From the NCBI RefSeq assembly GCF_011758565.1, contig NZ_JAAMOX010000001.1, forward strand, positions 558,001 through 622,000: a stretch of DNA of 64,000 nucleotides. Reading direction: 5' to 3'. A program made the translations under genes and the position numbers. The stretch's first letter is position 1. The number at the start of each line of letters is the position of its first letter. Under the pieces are notes generated by a model that saw nothing but the letters and a program-made list of their open reading frames with translations, did not search any database and was not told the DNA's origin. This stretch comes from Lysinibacter cavernae. GTDB taxonomy: Bacteria; Actinomycetota; Actinomycetes; Actinomycetales; Microbacteriaceae. This document shows, one piece after another, positions 1 to 8,711 of this stretch.

Positions 1-1
1 C

Positions 2-511
2 GGTTGGGAGTCGGATGCCTGGGCCCAAAAACTCGAACTGCTCGACGGCGAGGTGCGCCGATTTGTGGCGGGGCTTCCCGGCTCGGTCGGCGTGGTGCTG
101 ACGGCGGACCACGGCATCATTGACGTGCCGCAGTCGCAGCATCTGCTGTACGACGAAGATCCCTCCCTCATGGAGGGAATCGCAGAGGTCGGCGGCGAGC
201 CACGCTTTCGATATCTCTATCTTGACGCTTCTGGCGATGCGGATGCCGTGGCCGCCACCTGGCAAGCTGCTTTTGGCCAGAAGGTACTGGCTGTCACTCG
301 AGACGCGGCCGTTGCAAGCGGACTGTTTGGGGAGGTCACCGAGGACGTGCTGCCACGCATGGGTGATGTCATTGTGGTCGCGCAGAATGAAGTTGCGCTG
401 TATAGCGCAGGGGAGTCCGATCGGGTGTCCCGTGGCATGGTTGGGCAGCACGGAGGTCTGAGTAAACAGGAACTCGGCGTGCCCCTGATTAGATTTGGTG
501 CGTTCGCGTAG
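2..511 (+). CDS. Alkaline phosphatase family protein / type I phosphodiesterase-nucleotide pyrophosphatase, C-terminal part
   Basis: The frame is open from the window edge to a stop at 511, so only the last 169 residues are visible. The metal-site signature TADHGI is present about 40 residues in, and a second conserved HG pair (GQHGG) lies near the C-terminus. Both are typical of the alkaline phosphatase superfamily, whose type I phosphodiesterase members hydrolyse phosphodiester or phosphate-ester bonds with two metal ions. The substrate cannot be told from this fragment. It converges on sepH, whose stop lies 37 bases further on. A phosphodiesterase gene beside sepH is a familiar actinobacterial arrangement. 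Confidence 0.85.
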   Translation, partial: GWESDAWAQKLELLDGEVRRFVAGLPGSVGVVLTADHGIIDVPQSQHLLYDEDPSLMEGIAEVGGEPRFRYLYLDASGDADAVAATWQAAFGQKVLAVTRDAAVASGLFGEVTEDVLPRMGDVIVVAQNEVALYSAGESDRVSRGMVGQHGGLSKQELGVPLIRFGAFA

Positions 512-548
512 CGATGGGGTAGGTGACGCGCACTACCCGGCCTGCGCG

Positions 549-1757
549 TTAGACGGGGTCTTCGTCGCTCCGTGCGCCAAAGAGAATGTCGTCCCAACTT
601 GGCATTTCGGCGCGTTTGCGTCGAGGCCGGGTTGGCAGGTCAGCGACGGGAGCGGTTTTCTGTTCGGAGGCGGACTCGTCCGAATCGGATGCTGAGTCAT
701 CTGACGACGATGAACCCGTTGTGGAGGAGTCGCCCGTTGAGTCTTCGGCGTCTCCCCGCCCAGCCTGCGAACGCCCGCCACGGATACCGGTGATTGAGAC
801 TCCAGAGTTGGAGGTTTCGAATCGTTCGTCCTGAACGATGTCGAGCATCTGCGTCTCAACGTCTTCGTTCGCTGGCAATGCAGGAATGTTCGGTTCCACT
901 GGCGCCTGCTGCGAAGCGGATTCGCGTTCTCCTCTGCGCCGGCGAAGGGCTTCAAGGAGATCGGCCGTTTGGCCGAAGTCTGTTGGGTCGTCGGCACGCG
1001 AGACAGCAAGCTCATCAACCTCTCGCGACCAGTGCGATTCGAGCGGCAACTCTTTCGTTTCGTGCACACCTGCCGCATCGGCTTCCTCGTCGGCAGCCTC
1101 GGTCAGTGCATCCACATCAAAGGCCCCAGAGTCGAACCGGTCGCCCTTTTTTTGGGCATCCGGGTGCTCAACGGCGCGGAGTTTTGGGATGAGTCGGTCG
1201 CTGATGTCGCCCTGCTTCGAAAGCGTTACTGCTTCGGAGTTGAGGGGGTTGAGCGTGAGTTTCTTGTGGTCAAAGGCCCAGATCGCTTCGTGGTCGACCT
1301 CGTTCGCGGTGAAGGCAAGCTTGACGAGCCAACCGTCTTCGTCGTCGCGCCAGCACGTCCAGGTGCGTCCCGTTGCGCTGAGGGTGTCGAGCCGAAGATC
1401 GAGCGCCTCGCCGAAGCTGTGCGGCTGGAGTTCTGCCTCTGCCGTATTCAGAACGACTGATACTGCGAGTGCGCTGTCGAGAATGTAACCGCGCTCGGCA
1501 AGAACGGGTCCCTCGTATCGCTCAACATCGGCGATGCTGGCACCGGTGAGTTCCGAAACTTCTTCGGCAGTGCGACCGGCACGAATGTGGGTCTGGATGA
1601 TGCGCGGCGAAACGCGAACCGCGTCTGCATCCCGCTTTTGGAGCCTGCGTACCTCGGCAAAGAGTGCATCGTCGGCGACGACGCTGAAGCTCTCCCCGGC
1701 ATCGTTCGATACGACGAGGGCGCCGTTTTCGTTTCCGACGACTCTGAGCTCCTGCAT
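549..1757 (-). CDS. sepH: Septation protein SepH (DUF3071)
   Basis: This 402-residue protein belongs to the DUF3071/SepH family, which in Streptomyces and mycobacteria binds FtsZ and promotes its assembly during division. The N-terminal ~170 residues hold the conserved domain (start MQELRVVGNENGALVV) with a helix-turn-helix-like stretch around RTAEEVSELTGASIADVERY. The middle is long, acidic and Ser-rich. The C-terminus ends with a basic patch and the conserved MPSWDDILFG motif. The ATG at 1757 is chosen because GGAGG lies just upstream; a further in-frame start at 1814 would add residues unlike the family. It is monocistronic and divergent from the DUF4193 gene. Confidence 0.93.
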   Translation of the reverse strand: MQELRVVGNENGALVVSNDAGESFSVVADDALFAEVRRLQKRDADAVRVSPRIIQTHIRAGRTAEEVSELTGASIADVERYEGPVLAERGYILDSALAVSVVLNTAEAELQPHSFGEALDLRLDTLSATGRTWTCWRDDEDGWLVKLAFTANEVDHEAIWAFDHKKLTLNPLNSEAVTLSKQGDISDRLIPKLRAVEHPDAQKKGDRFDSGAFDVDALTEAADEEADAAGVHETKELPLESHWSREVDELAVSRADDPTDFGQTADLLEALRRRRGERESASQQAPVEPNIPALPANEDVETQMLDIVQDERFETSNSGVSITGIRGGRSQAGRGDAEDSTGDSSTTGSSSSDDSASDSDESASEQKTAPVADLPTRPRRKRAEMPSWDDILFGARSDEDPV

Positions 1758-1976
1758 ATTCTGCCTCCGGTGATGAATAGTCTGCGTCCAAGCATCGCAC
1801 GCCACTGGCAACAATCCTGATAATGACGAGGGCGTGCCGTATTGTTCTCAGGGCCGAAGGATACCTCAGCCTGAGCAACTCCTGAAGACGCAGTTTGCAA
1901 TTTTTCCAAGGTTCGTGCAAACTATCGCCGTCCGCCATAAATATGGCTAAAGGATTTCGCACAGAATTGGATGAGA

Positions 1977-2267
1977 ATGGCGACTGATTACGACGCTCCC
2001 CGCAAGTCAGATGATGACTCCGAGTCGATTGAAGCTCTGAAAGAGCGTGTTCCCGATAAGTTGTCTGGGGCTGTTGACTCTGAAGATGCTGACAATCCCG
2101 GATTTGAGCTGGCTGGCGCTGATCTTTCCGACATGGATCTTGATGTCGTTGTGCTGCCGCCTCAGGATGACGAGTTCACCTGTGTGAACTGTTTCCTGGT
2201 TCGTCACCGCTCGCAGATGGACCACGAGACGAAGCTTGGCCCTGTCTGCCGAGAGTGCTCGATGTAA
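1977..2267 (+). CDS. DUF4193 family zinc-ribbon-like protein
   Basis: This 96-residue acidic protein begins MATDYDAPRK, the characteristic start of DUF4193. It has two Cys pairs, CVNC and CREC, separated by about 20 residues, which probably bind zinc. No biochemical function is established for the family, although it is highly conserved in Actinobacteria. The ATG at 1977 fits the family start better than the in-frame start two codons earlier; the ribosome site (GGATGAGA) is weak. A hairpin with a T-run follows at 2298-2336. Confidence 0.85.
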   Translation: MATDYDAPRKSDDDSESIEALKERVPDKLSGAVDSEDADNPGFELAGADLSDMDLDVVVLPPQDDEFTCVNCFLVRHRSQMDHETKLGPVCRECSM

Positions 2268-2297
2268 GTTTGACGATGGCCGGTATGGCCTCGTATG

Positions 2298-2336
2298 CCG
2301 GATCAATTGCCTATTTGGCGGTTGGTCCGGTTTTTT
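2298..2336 (+). terminator. Rho-independent terminator after the DUF4193 gene
   Basis: Arms at 2298-2311 and 2317-2330 form a 14-pair stem (three G-U wobbles) around a 5-base loop, followed directly by six T residues. It lies between convergent genes. Confidence 0.75.
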
Positions 2337-2365
2337 GTTGCCTGCCCGTGCAGCGTCGGCGGGCG

Positions 2366-2890
2366 TTAAAGATCCCGCGCCCAGCACGTGCTGAACCGGT
2401 CTTCTACGTGGTAGCCAAAGCGGGGTGTCTCGACAAAGCCGAGCCGCTCAAGCAGGTGTATCGCTTCATGGTTGTGGATGCCGGCCTCCGCTCGAATGCG
2501 GCGCAGTCGCCGGTGTTCCGCCTCAGCAAGGAGGCCGCCGAGCAGTATTTTTCCGAGGCCAAGCCCGCGGTCCATCGGATCGACAATGAGCGAGGTGAGT
2601 TCTCCCGAGCCATCAGGCAGGGGGAGAAGCACTGCTACGCCAACGGGCGCCCCAGTAGTGGTTTTGCGATTTCCATTCGGGTTGGGATCATCAGGGAGAT
2701 GCCGCGCGACGTATACCATTCCGCCGGCTTCTTCAATCTCATCGGGGGTGAGCGGTTCACGCTCATCGCCGTACAGGGCTCGTGAGTGATCGCACGCCGC
2801 CGCAAAGAGCGGTTGTATGTCTGGTGTGTGTACAGGCTCAAAGCCAAATACATATTTTGGCTTTGGCTGCCTGACTCGAAGGATTGCCAA
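2366..2890 (-). CDS. GNAT family N-acetyltransferase
   Basis: This 174-residue protein has the GNAT acetyl-CoA-binding core: beta strand LTSLIVDP followed by the RGLGLGKILLGGLLAEA loop-helix (pyrophosphate loop, R/Q-x-x-G-x-G/A type) around residues 100-130, and the C-terminal ALERLGF-like motif (LLERLGFVETP). GNAT enzymes move an acetyl group from acetyl-CoA to an amine; the substrate is unknown here. The only usable start is a TTG 8 bases after the DUF3093 stop with no clear ribosome site, suggesting translational coupling to DUF3093. Confidence 0.8.
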   Translation of the reverse strand: MAILRVRQPKPKYVFGFEPVHTPDIQPLFAAACDHSRALYGDEREPLTPDEIEEAGGMVYVARHLPDDPNPNGNRKTTTGAPVGVAVLLPLPDGSGELTSLIVDPMDRGLGLGKILLGGLLAEAEHRRLRRIRAEAGIHNHEAIHLLERLGFVETPRFGYHVEDRFSTCWARDL

Positions 2891-2898
2891 CTGATTGA

Positions 2899-3360
2899 TT
2901 ACGCGCTCGGCGTAGTCGACGCACCCTGAGCCGTGCGGATAGCGTCGGCTAGCTCGTGTGGCCTGCGGGTAGAAACGAGCCAGTAAGGGGTGGGGTCGTT
3001 CGGGTCGGTAATCGTGATTTTGAGGATCGGATCGACCCAGCCGCGAATCATGAGGTACGAACGTGCATCCGACCGCGGTCCTCGTTCTGCGGTGGCTTCC
3101 TCGCCAGAAAACGCCTCAATCTCGCCAATCTGATCAACCGAAATCTGGGCGCGACCTGCGGTGAAGGTCTTGTCAACAACCGAAACCGTTGGGCTGCTGT
3201 AGAGCAGCGTTCCTGCGACGAGGACATAGAGCACGATTGCCGAAATAACCGCGGCCGGAATCGAGATGGGAAACAAGACGAGCATGGTTCCTGGGACAAT
3301 CAAAAAAGCTGCCACAAACATCCAGATGCCGGGACGAAGTCGTTCGGTGTAAAAGCGCAT
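2899..3360 (-). CDS. DUF3093 domain membrane protein
   Basis: The protein has 153 residues. Two hydrophobic segments near residues 12-30 and 32-55 form a membrane hairpin; the remainder is a soluble domain with the motifs GRAQISVDQIGEIEAF and YWLVSTRRPHELA, typical of DUF3093, a family found widely in Actinobacteria without assigned function. It is transcribed divergently from dut, a pairing often conserved in this phylum, and is followed 8 bases later by the GNAT gene in the same direction. Confidence 0.85.
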   Translation of the reverse strand: MRFYTERLRPGIWMFVAAFLIVPGTMLVLFPISIPAAVISAIVLYVLVAGTLLYSSPTVSVVDKTFTAGRAQISVDQIGEIEAFSGEEATAERGPRSDARSYLMIRGWVDPILKITITDPNDPTPYWLVSTRRPHELADAIRTAQGASTTPSA

Positions 3361-3421
3361 ACTCTATGCCTACCAGAAGTTCGGAGTGGACGGCGCTACC
3401 AGTTGGACTACGCTAGCAAGA

Positions 3422-3916
3422 GTGACCCAAACTGTTGACGTTCTTATCTCTGCCTCCAGTATTCCCGCCTACGCGCATCCAGGTGACGCGGGCGCAGACC
3501 TTCGCAGCACGATCTCACTCGTGTTGGAACCCGGTGAACGAGCGCTTGTTCCAACCGGCGTGTCGTTTGCGATGCCCGATGGCTATGTTGCGTTTGTTGT
3601 GCCCCGCAGCGGTCTCGCGACCAAACATGGAATTACGGTTGTGAACGCGCCGGGAACGGTGGATGCTGGGTACCGCGGCGAGGTCAAGGTCACGCTGCTC
3701 AACACGGATAAGCGTGAGGCGTATTCTGTCAACGCAGGCGACCGTATCGCCCAGGTAATTTTTATGCAGGTAGCGCAAGCTAATTTCATTGAGGTCGCAG
3801 AGCTTCCCGGAAGCGATAGGGGAGCGGGCGGGTTCGGTTCGACCGGTTACTCGGCTCCCGCAACTGAAACTCCCGCAGCCGGATCAGACGAAGAATTGAA
3901 AGGACAGAAGTCATGA
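3422..3916 (+). CDS. dut: dUTP diphosphatase (dUTPase)
   Basis: This 164-residue trimeric-type dUTPase converts dUTP to dUMP and pyrophosphate, keeping uracil out of DNA and supplying dUMP for dTMP synthesis. All five family motifs are visible: HPGDAGADL, PRSGLATKHG, NAPGTVDAGYRGE, GDRIAQVIF and the P-loop-like C-terminal arm RGAGGFGSTG. The GTG at 3422 (MTQTVDVLI) matches the normal family N-terminus; an in-frame ATG at 3386 would add 12 atypical residues. The ribosome site is weak. The stop overlaps the start of the DUF3710 gene (ATGA), so the two are co-transcribed. Confidence 0.95.
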   Translation: MTQTVDVLISASSIPAYAHPGDAGADLRSTISLVLEPGERALVPTGVSFAMPDGYVAFVVPRSGLATKHGITVVNAPGTVDAGYRGEVKVTLLNTDKREAYSVNAGDRIAQVIFMQVAQANFIEVAELPGSDRGAGGFGSTGYSAPATETPAAGSDEELKGQKS

Positions 3917-4626
3917 GTGACGCTGGCAAAAAAAGCAACAAGAACGCCGCCGAGGTTGAATCGGTTGAGATCGACGTAACCGAAGCCGATGAGGCGACCT
4001 CTGACGCGGTTGAGCAGGTTGAACTTGCCGCCGACGAAAACATTGTCGATGAGTCAAAATCGGCCCCTGACGACCGTGAAGAAAACGGCCCCTTCGATGT
4101 GACTGAGGCCTCGACCGTGCGACCGTATGTAGACCTTGGCGCGATCAAAGTACTTCCTCGCGAGGGGATGCAGATGCGCCTCGACGTTGAGGAAGCTACC
4201 CAGCGCATCATCGCTGTCTCGCTCGACTATGCAGACTCCAGCCTGCAGGTACAGGCATTCTCCGCTCCGCGCAGCACCGGTATGTGGCACGAGGTTCGTG
4301 GCCAGCTTGAGGGGCAGCTTGACGCGCAGAAGGCAAAATATGTCAGTGCTGAGGGTCCGTTTGGCCCAGAGCTGCAGGCAAAGCTGCCCGCAGAAGGCGG
4401 CAAAACCAATAGCGTTCGCTTCATTGGTGTCGACGGCCCTCGCTGGTTCCTTCGCGGAGTGATCTCCGGCAAGGCAGCGAGCGACGAGGCAACGGCTGAG
4501 CAAATCCACGAGCTGTTCCGAAGCATGGTTGTTGTTCGTGGCGACCAGGCGCTGCCCCCTCGTGACCTGCTGCCCCTCCGTCTCCCAGCAGCCGCCGTTG
4601 CGGTTGGCGAGCCAGAACAGATCTAA
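3913..4626 (+). CDS. DUF3710 family protein
   Basis: This 237-residue protein has an acidic low-complexity N-terminus (about residues 1-60) followed by the DUF3710 domain, recognisable from GPFD, LGAIKVLPREGMQMRLDVE, RGQLEGQLDAQ and DGPRWFLRGVISG. The family has no known activity but is conserved next to dut and DUF3159 genes in Actinobacteria. It overlaps dut by 4 bases and is followed 14 bases on by the DUF3159 gene, forming a dut-DUF3710-DUF3159 unit. Confidence 0.88.
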   Translation: MSDAGKKSNKNAAEVESVEIDVTEADEATSDAVEQVELAADENIVDESKSAPDDREENGPFDVTEASTVRPYVDLGAIKVLPREGMQMRLDVEEATQRIIAVSLDYADSSLQVQAFSAPRSTGMWHEVRGQLEGQLDAQKAKYVSAEGPFGPELQAKLPAEGGKTNSVRFIGVDGPRWFLRGVISGKAASDEATAEQIHELFRSMVVVRGDQALPPRDLLPLRLPAAAVAVGEPEQI

Positions 4627-4640
4627 GCCGGTTGGCAAAC

Positions 4641-5474
4641 ATGACTGAGCCCGAATCTCTTGATGCCGCTTCTTCTGACGCCAACGAGCCTCCCATCGAT
4701 GGCGCGCCCGATGCGGCGGAACGGGCTCAGTCCCGAGTTCCCTCAGGCGGTCTGGCCGGCAGCCTGAGCCGTGCCGCTTCTGGCGAGGCGCTCACCAAAT
4801 CGGCGCTGCTTGATTCGATTGGTGGATACCGCGGCATCCTCGAGTCGATCCTTCCCGGCATCGTGTTTTTGGTCACCTACGTCCTGACACACGAACTTGT
4901 GCCGAGCGTGATCGCACCGGTGGCCATTGGACTGGTCTTCTTCGTAATTCGTTTGGCCCAGCGTCAACCACTGGTTTCGGCGCTGTCTGGGCTTGTTGGC
5001 ATCGCGTTCTGCGTGGTCATTGCGCTCCTGACTGGTCGGGCGCTTGATTACTACGTCACCGGGTTCTTCACGAACATCGCCTGGGGGCTCGGTCTCCTCA
5101 TCTCCGTGTTGGTTGGCTGGCCGCTGATCGGGGTTGCCATTGGGTTTCTCACGGGGCAGGGAACTGCGTGGCGCAAGGATAGGCGCAGCTTTCGGGTCAT
5201 GATGCTTGTCACCCTGTTGTGGGTTGGCGTTTTTGGTTTGCGGCTGCTTGTCCAGTTGCCCATGTATTACGCGGAGCAGATTGAGGCGCTTGGCGTCGCC
5301 CGGCTGGTCATGGGAATCCCGCTGTTCGTGGTTGCCATTGGTGCATCCTGGCTCATTGTGCGTTCGACTCTCGCCGCGAATAAGGCGGCAAGCTCGGATG
5401 CGGATACTGCGTTGTCGACTGAGGGCGACGCCCACGGCGAAAATGATGCGGCATCCGGCACCACGCCGAAGTGA
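4641..5474 (+). CDS. DUF3159 family integral membrane protein
   Basis: This 277-residue protein has an acidic N-terminal ~45 residues and then a DUF3159 membrane domain beginning at ALLDSIGGYRGILESILPGIVF, with about six hydrophobic helices. Conserved family pieces include RLAQRQP, GLVGIAF and LPMYYAEQ. Function is unknown; it is conserved after DUF3710 in Actinobacteria. The ATG at 4641 is preferred over a TTG three codons upstream; neither has a strong ribosome site, so coupling with the upstream gene is likely. Confidence 0.85.
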   Translation: MTEPESLDAASSDANEPPIDGAPDAAERAQSRVPSGGLAGSLSRAASGEALTKSALLDSIGGYRGILESILPGIVFLVTYVLTHELVPSVIAPVAIGLVFFVIRLAQRQPLVSALSGLVGIAFCVVIALLTGRALDYYVTGFFTNIAWGLGLLISVLVGWPLIGVAIGFLTGQGTAWRKDRRSFRVMMLVTLLWVGVFGLRLLVQLPMYYAEQIEALGVARLVMGIPLFVVAIGASWLIVRSTLAANKAASSDADTALSTEGDAHGENDAASGTTPK

Positions 5475-5480
5475 TAGAAT

Positions 5481-5498
5481 TATCTTGACATCGAGATA
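5481..5498. promoter_or_regulatory. Imperfect palindrome in the acnA upstream region
   Basis: TATCTTGACATCGAGATA reads as an 18-base imperfect inverted repeat (14 of 18 positions symmetric, five-base outer arms TATCT/AGATA). It contains a TTGACA hexamer at 5485-5490 that could be a -35 box. An operator overlapping a promoter is a reasonable reading; I do not recognise the regulator. Confidence 0.4.
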
Positions 5499-5529
5499 GT
5501 TTTCCCCGTAATTCCGCGATTTTACTGCT

Positions 5530-5548
5530 CTAGGTTAGGTCAACCTTC
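5530..5548. promoter_or_regulatory. Candidate DtxR/IdeR iron box upstream of acnA
   Basis: CTAGGTTAGGTCAACCTTC matches 14 of 19 positions of the DtxR/IdeR consensus TTAGGTTAGSCTAACCTAA, including complete TAGGTTAG and AACCT half-sites. It lies 58 bases before the aconitase start, where it could act on an iron-sulfur enzyme gene in response to iron. Confidence 0.5.
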
Positions 5549-5605
5549 CTAGAGATTTGCCTGTGTCGGGAGCAAGATTGTCTCAGGCTCAGTAAAGGAG
5601 AAAAC

Positions 5606-8419
5606 GTGACCGCGGTTAATAGTTTTGGCGCACGGGACACTCTCAATGTTGGATCAGAGGCATACGAGGTTTTTCGTATTGACCAGGTTCCCGGCTACGA
5701 GAAGCTGCCCTACAGTCTGAAGGTTTTGCTTGAAAACCTTCTCCGCACCGAAGACGGTGCAAACGTAACAAAGCAGCACATCGAGGCCCTTGGCAACTGG
5801 GACCCAACATCAGAACCCAACACCGAAATCCAGTTCACGCCAGCTCGCGTGGTCATGCAGGACTTCACCGGTGTTCCCTGCATCGTTGACCTCGCCACCA
5901 TGCGTGAGGCAGTTGCAGACCTCGGGGGAGACCCAGACAAGATCAACCCGCTCGCGCCCGCAGAGCTCGTTATTGACCACTCGGTCATCTCCGACCTCTT
6001 TGGCGCGCCCGACTCGTTCCAGCGCAACGTTGAGATCGAGTACGAGCGCAACGGTGAGCGCTACCAGTTCCTGCGTTGGGGACAGACGGCGTTTGATGAC
6101 TTCAAGGTGGTTCCGCCCGGAACCGGCATCGTGCACCAGGTCAACATTGAGTACCTTGCTCGCGTAACCTACACCCGTACGGTCGAGGGCAACCTCCAGG
6201 CGTACCCAGACACCTGTGTTGGAACCGACTCGCACACCACAATGGTCAACGGACTTGGTGTGCTCGGCTGGGGCGTTGGTGGCATCGAGGCCGAGGCCGC
6301 AATGCTCGGACAGCCCGTTTCGATGCTCATCCCCAAGGTTGTTGGATTCAAGCTTGCAGGCCAGATTCCTGCGGGCGTGACCGCGACCGACGTTGTGCTC
6401 ACCATTACGCAGATGCTGCGCAAGCACGGTGTTGTTGGCAAGTTCGTAGAGTTCTACGGCGAGGGTGTCGCTTCGGTGCCACTCGCAAACCGCGCCACCA
6501 TCGGAAACATGAGCCCAGAGTTCGGTTCAACCGCTGCAATCTTCCCCGTTGACGATGTCACGCTCGACTACCTGCGCCTCACCGGCCGCAGCGACGAGCA
6601 GATCGCCCTTGTTGAGCAGTACTCGAAACTGCAGAAGCTGTGGCACGACCCGTCGGACGAGCCGACCTTCAGCGAATACCTTGAGCTCGACCTCAGCACG
6701 GTTGTTCCATCCATCGCCGGCCCGAAGCGTCCACAGGACCGCATCGAGCTGACAAAGGCGAAGGATCAGTTCCACGTCGACCTGAACAACTACGCGACGG
6801 TTTCGCACTCGATTGTTGATCAGGAATCGCAGGATTCGTTCCCAGCATCCGACCCGCCCTCGTCGACGAGCGACGACAGCGGTCACACGGTTGAGGCGCC
6901 AGTGCTTATTAGCTCTGGCCCTGCCGGCGCTTCGAACCCCGCAAAGGTGACGAGCCCAGACGGCGAAGAGTACATCATCGACCACGGTGCGGTGACGATC
7001 GCTTCGATCACGTCGTGCACCAACACGTCGAACCCGTCGGTTATGCTCGCGGCCGGACTCTTGGCTCGCAACGCAGCCAAGAAGGGCCTCAAGTCAAAGC
7101 CGTGGGTCAAGACCACGCTTGCTCCCGGTTCGAAGGTTGTCACTGACTACTACGACAAGTCTGGTCTGACCCCGTACCTCGAAGACCTCGGTTTCTACCT
7201 GGTCGGATACGGCTGTGTCACGTGTATCGGTAACTCCGGTCCGCTGCCAGAGGAAGTTTCCGCCGCAGTTCAGGCGAACGACCTCGCCGTCACCTCGGTG
7301 CTTTCTGGTAACCGTAACTTCGAGGGTCGCATCAACCCAGACGTGAAGATGAACTACCTCGCGAGCCCGCCGCTTGTTATCGCCTATGCCCTTGCCGGAT
7401 CGATGAACTTCGACTTCGACACCGACTCGCTTGGCAAAGACACCGACGGCAACGACGTGTTCCTCAAAGACATCTGGCCAGACCCGCTCGAGGTACAGTC
7501 GACCATCGACTCGTCAATCGACACCGGCATGTTCACCGACAAATACGGCAGCGTATTTGAGGGCGACGACCGCTGGCGCAACCTGCCCATCCCAACGGGC
7601 AACGTGTTCGAGTGGGATGCAGAATCGACCTACGTTCGCAAGCCCCCGTACTTCGATGGCATGACCATGGAAACCACGCCCGTTACCGACATCTCGGGCG
7701 CGCGCGTGCTCGCAAAGCTGGGCGACTCGGTCACGACCGACCACATCAGCCCAGCCGGTAACATCAAGGCCGACACTCCTGCCGGTCAGTACCTCACCGA
7801 GAATGGCATTGCTCGTAAGGACTTCAACTCTTACGGCTCGCGTCGTGGAAACCACGAGGTCATGATCCGCGGAACGTTTGCCAACATCCGCCTCCGCAAC
7901 CAGTTGCTCAACGACGTTGAGGGTGGCTACACCCGCGACTTCTCGCAGGCAGACGGCCCTCAGTCGTTCATCTACGACGCCTCGCAGAACTACCAGGCGG
8001 CCGGAACGCCCCTCGTGGTGCTCGGTGGCAAGGAGTACGGTTCTGGCTCGTCGCGTGACTGGGCTGCTAAGGGAACAAGCCTGCTCGGTGTCCGCGCCGT
8101 GATTACCGAGAGCTTCGAGCGTATCCACCGCTCGAACCTCATCGGAATGGGTGTGCTTCCGCTGCAGTTCCCCGTTGGCGAAAGCGCCGACTCGCTTGGG
8201 CTCGATGGCACCGAGGTCTTCGAGATCACCGGTGTTGAGCAGCTCAACGAGGGCGTAACGCCAAAGACGGTCCGTGTTGTTGCATCGCCAAGCGAGTTCT
8301 CGGGTGCCGGCAAGGCTCCGGTCGAGTTCGACGCGGTTGTCCGCATCGACACGCCTGGTGAGGCCGACTACTACCGCAACGGCGGAATCCTGCAGTACGT
8401 ACTGCGTTCGCTCGTCTAG
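5606..8419 (+). CDS. acnA: Aconitate hydratase A
   Basis: This 937-residue aconitase interconverts citrate and isocitrate in the TCA cycle using a [4Fe-4S] cluster. Cluster ligands are in [14 protein letters not shown] (about residue 470) and the paired [14 protein letters not shown] (about residue 540). The substrate signature [21 protein letters not shown] is intact, and the C-terminal swivelling domain contains [15 protein letters not shown]. An insertion of about 60 residues around [20 protein letters not shown] precedes the cysteine region, as is usual in actinobacterial AcnA. The GTG start has a strong AAAGGAG 5 bases upstream. It is monocistronic, with a large terminator after it and candidate operators before it. 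Confidence 0.97.
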   Translation: MTAVNSFGARDTLNVGSEAYEVFRIDQVPGYEKLPYSLKVLLENLLRTEDGANVTKQHIEALGNWDPTSEPNTEIQFTPARVVMQDFTGVPCIVDLATMREAVADLGGDPDKINPLAPAELVIDHSVISDLFGAPDSFQRNVEIEYERNGERYQFLRWGQTAFDDFKVVPPGTGIVHQVNIEYLARVTYTRTVEGNLQAYPDTCVGTDSHTTMVNGLGVLGWGVGGIEAEAAMLGQPVSMLIPKVVGFKLAGQIPAGVTATDVVLTITQMLRKHGVVGKFVEFYGEGVASVPLANRATIGNMSPEFGSTAAIFPVDDVTLDYLRLTGRSDEQIALVEQYSKLQKLWHDPSDEPTFSEYLELDLSTVVPSIAGPKRPQDRIELTKAKDQFHVDLNNYATVSHSIVDQESQDSFPASDPPSSTSDDSGHTVEAPVLISSGPAGASNPAKVTSPDGEEYIIDHGAVTIASITSCTNTSNPSVMLAAGLLARNAAKKGLKSKPWVKTTLAPGSKVVTDYYDKSGLTPYLEDLGFYLVGYGCVTCIGNSGPLPEEVSAAVQANDLAVTSVLSGNRNFEGRINPDVKMNYLASPPLVIAYALAGSMNFDFDTDSLGKDTDGNDVFLKDIWPDPLEVQSTIDSSIDTGMFTDKYGSVFEGDDRWRNLPIPTGNVFEWDAESTYVRKPPYFDGMTMETTPVTDISGARVLAKLGDSVTTDHISPAGNIKADTPAGQYLTENGIARKDFNSYGSRRGNHEVMIRGTFANIRLRNQLLNDVEGGYTRDFSQADGPQSFIYDASQNYQAAGTPLVVLGGKEYGSGSSRDWAAKGTSLLGVRAVITESFERIHRSNLIGMGVLPLQFPVGESADSLGLDGTEVFEITGVEQLNEGVTPKTVRVVASPSEFSGAGKAPVEFDAVVRIDTPGEADYYRNGGILQYVLRSLV

Positions 8420-8427
8420 CACCAATG

Positions 8428-8509
8428 CCCCTCGCGGGGCGCAAACTTCCTCGTGGGGTGCGATTATTCGCACCCCACGAGCGAAGATGCGCCCCGCGAG
8501 GGGTTTTTT
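8428..8509 (+). terminator. Nested double-hairpin terminator after acnA
   Basis: An outer perfect 16-base inverted repeat (8428-8443 with 8488-8503) encloses an inner perfect 14-base inverted repeat (8450-8463 with 8468-8481, loop TTAT). The outer arm is followed by six T residues at 8504-8509. The inner arm could pair alone, giving a Y- or cruciform-like structure. All arms are variants of TCGYGGGGYGC. Confidence 0.85.
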
Positions 8510-8711
8510 GTGTCCTGGGAGTTTGCACAGGTGGGGCGTATGACCGGGCAGAAGCGCGCAGAAGCGAGTATCCTGGAAGCTTGATCATTGGTCGATCGGC
8601 GGGGGTTAACCCTAAAACCGTCCGCGAGTCGTAAACTCGCACGTGGGCATAGCTGTCCGATTTACCAGGCCTGGTCAGATGTGACCGGGTCGAACGTACC
8701 GAGGAGGACGA

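Noticed and set aside
7514-8473. 319-codon open frame antisense to acnA, reaching into the terminator
   Set aside because: Sense strand encodes a complete, conserved aconitase; the antisense reading follows third-position GC and has no ribosome site or family features.
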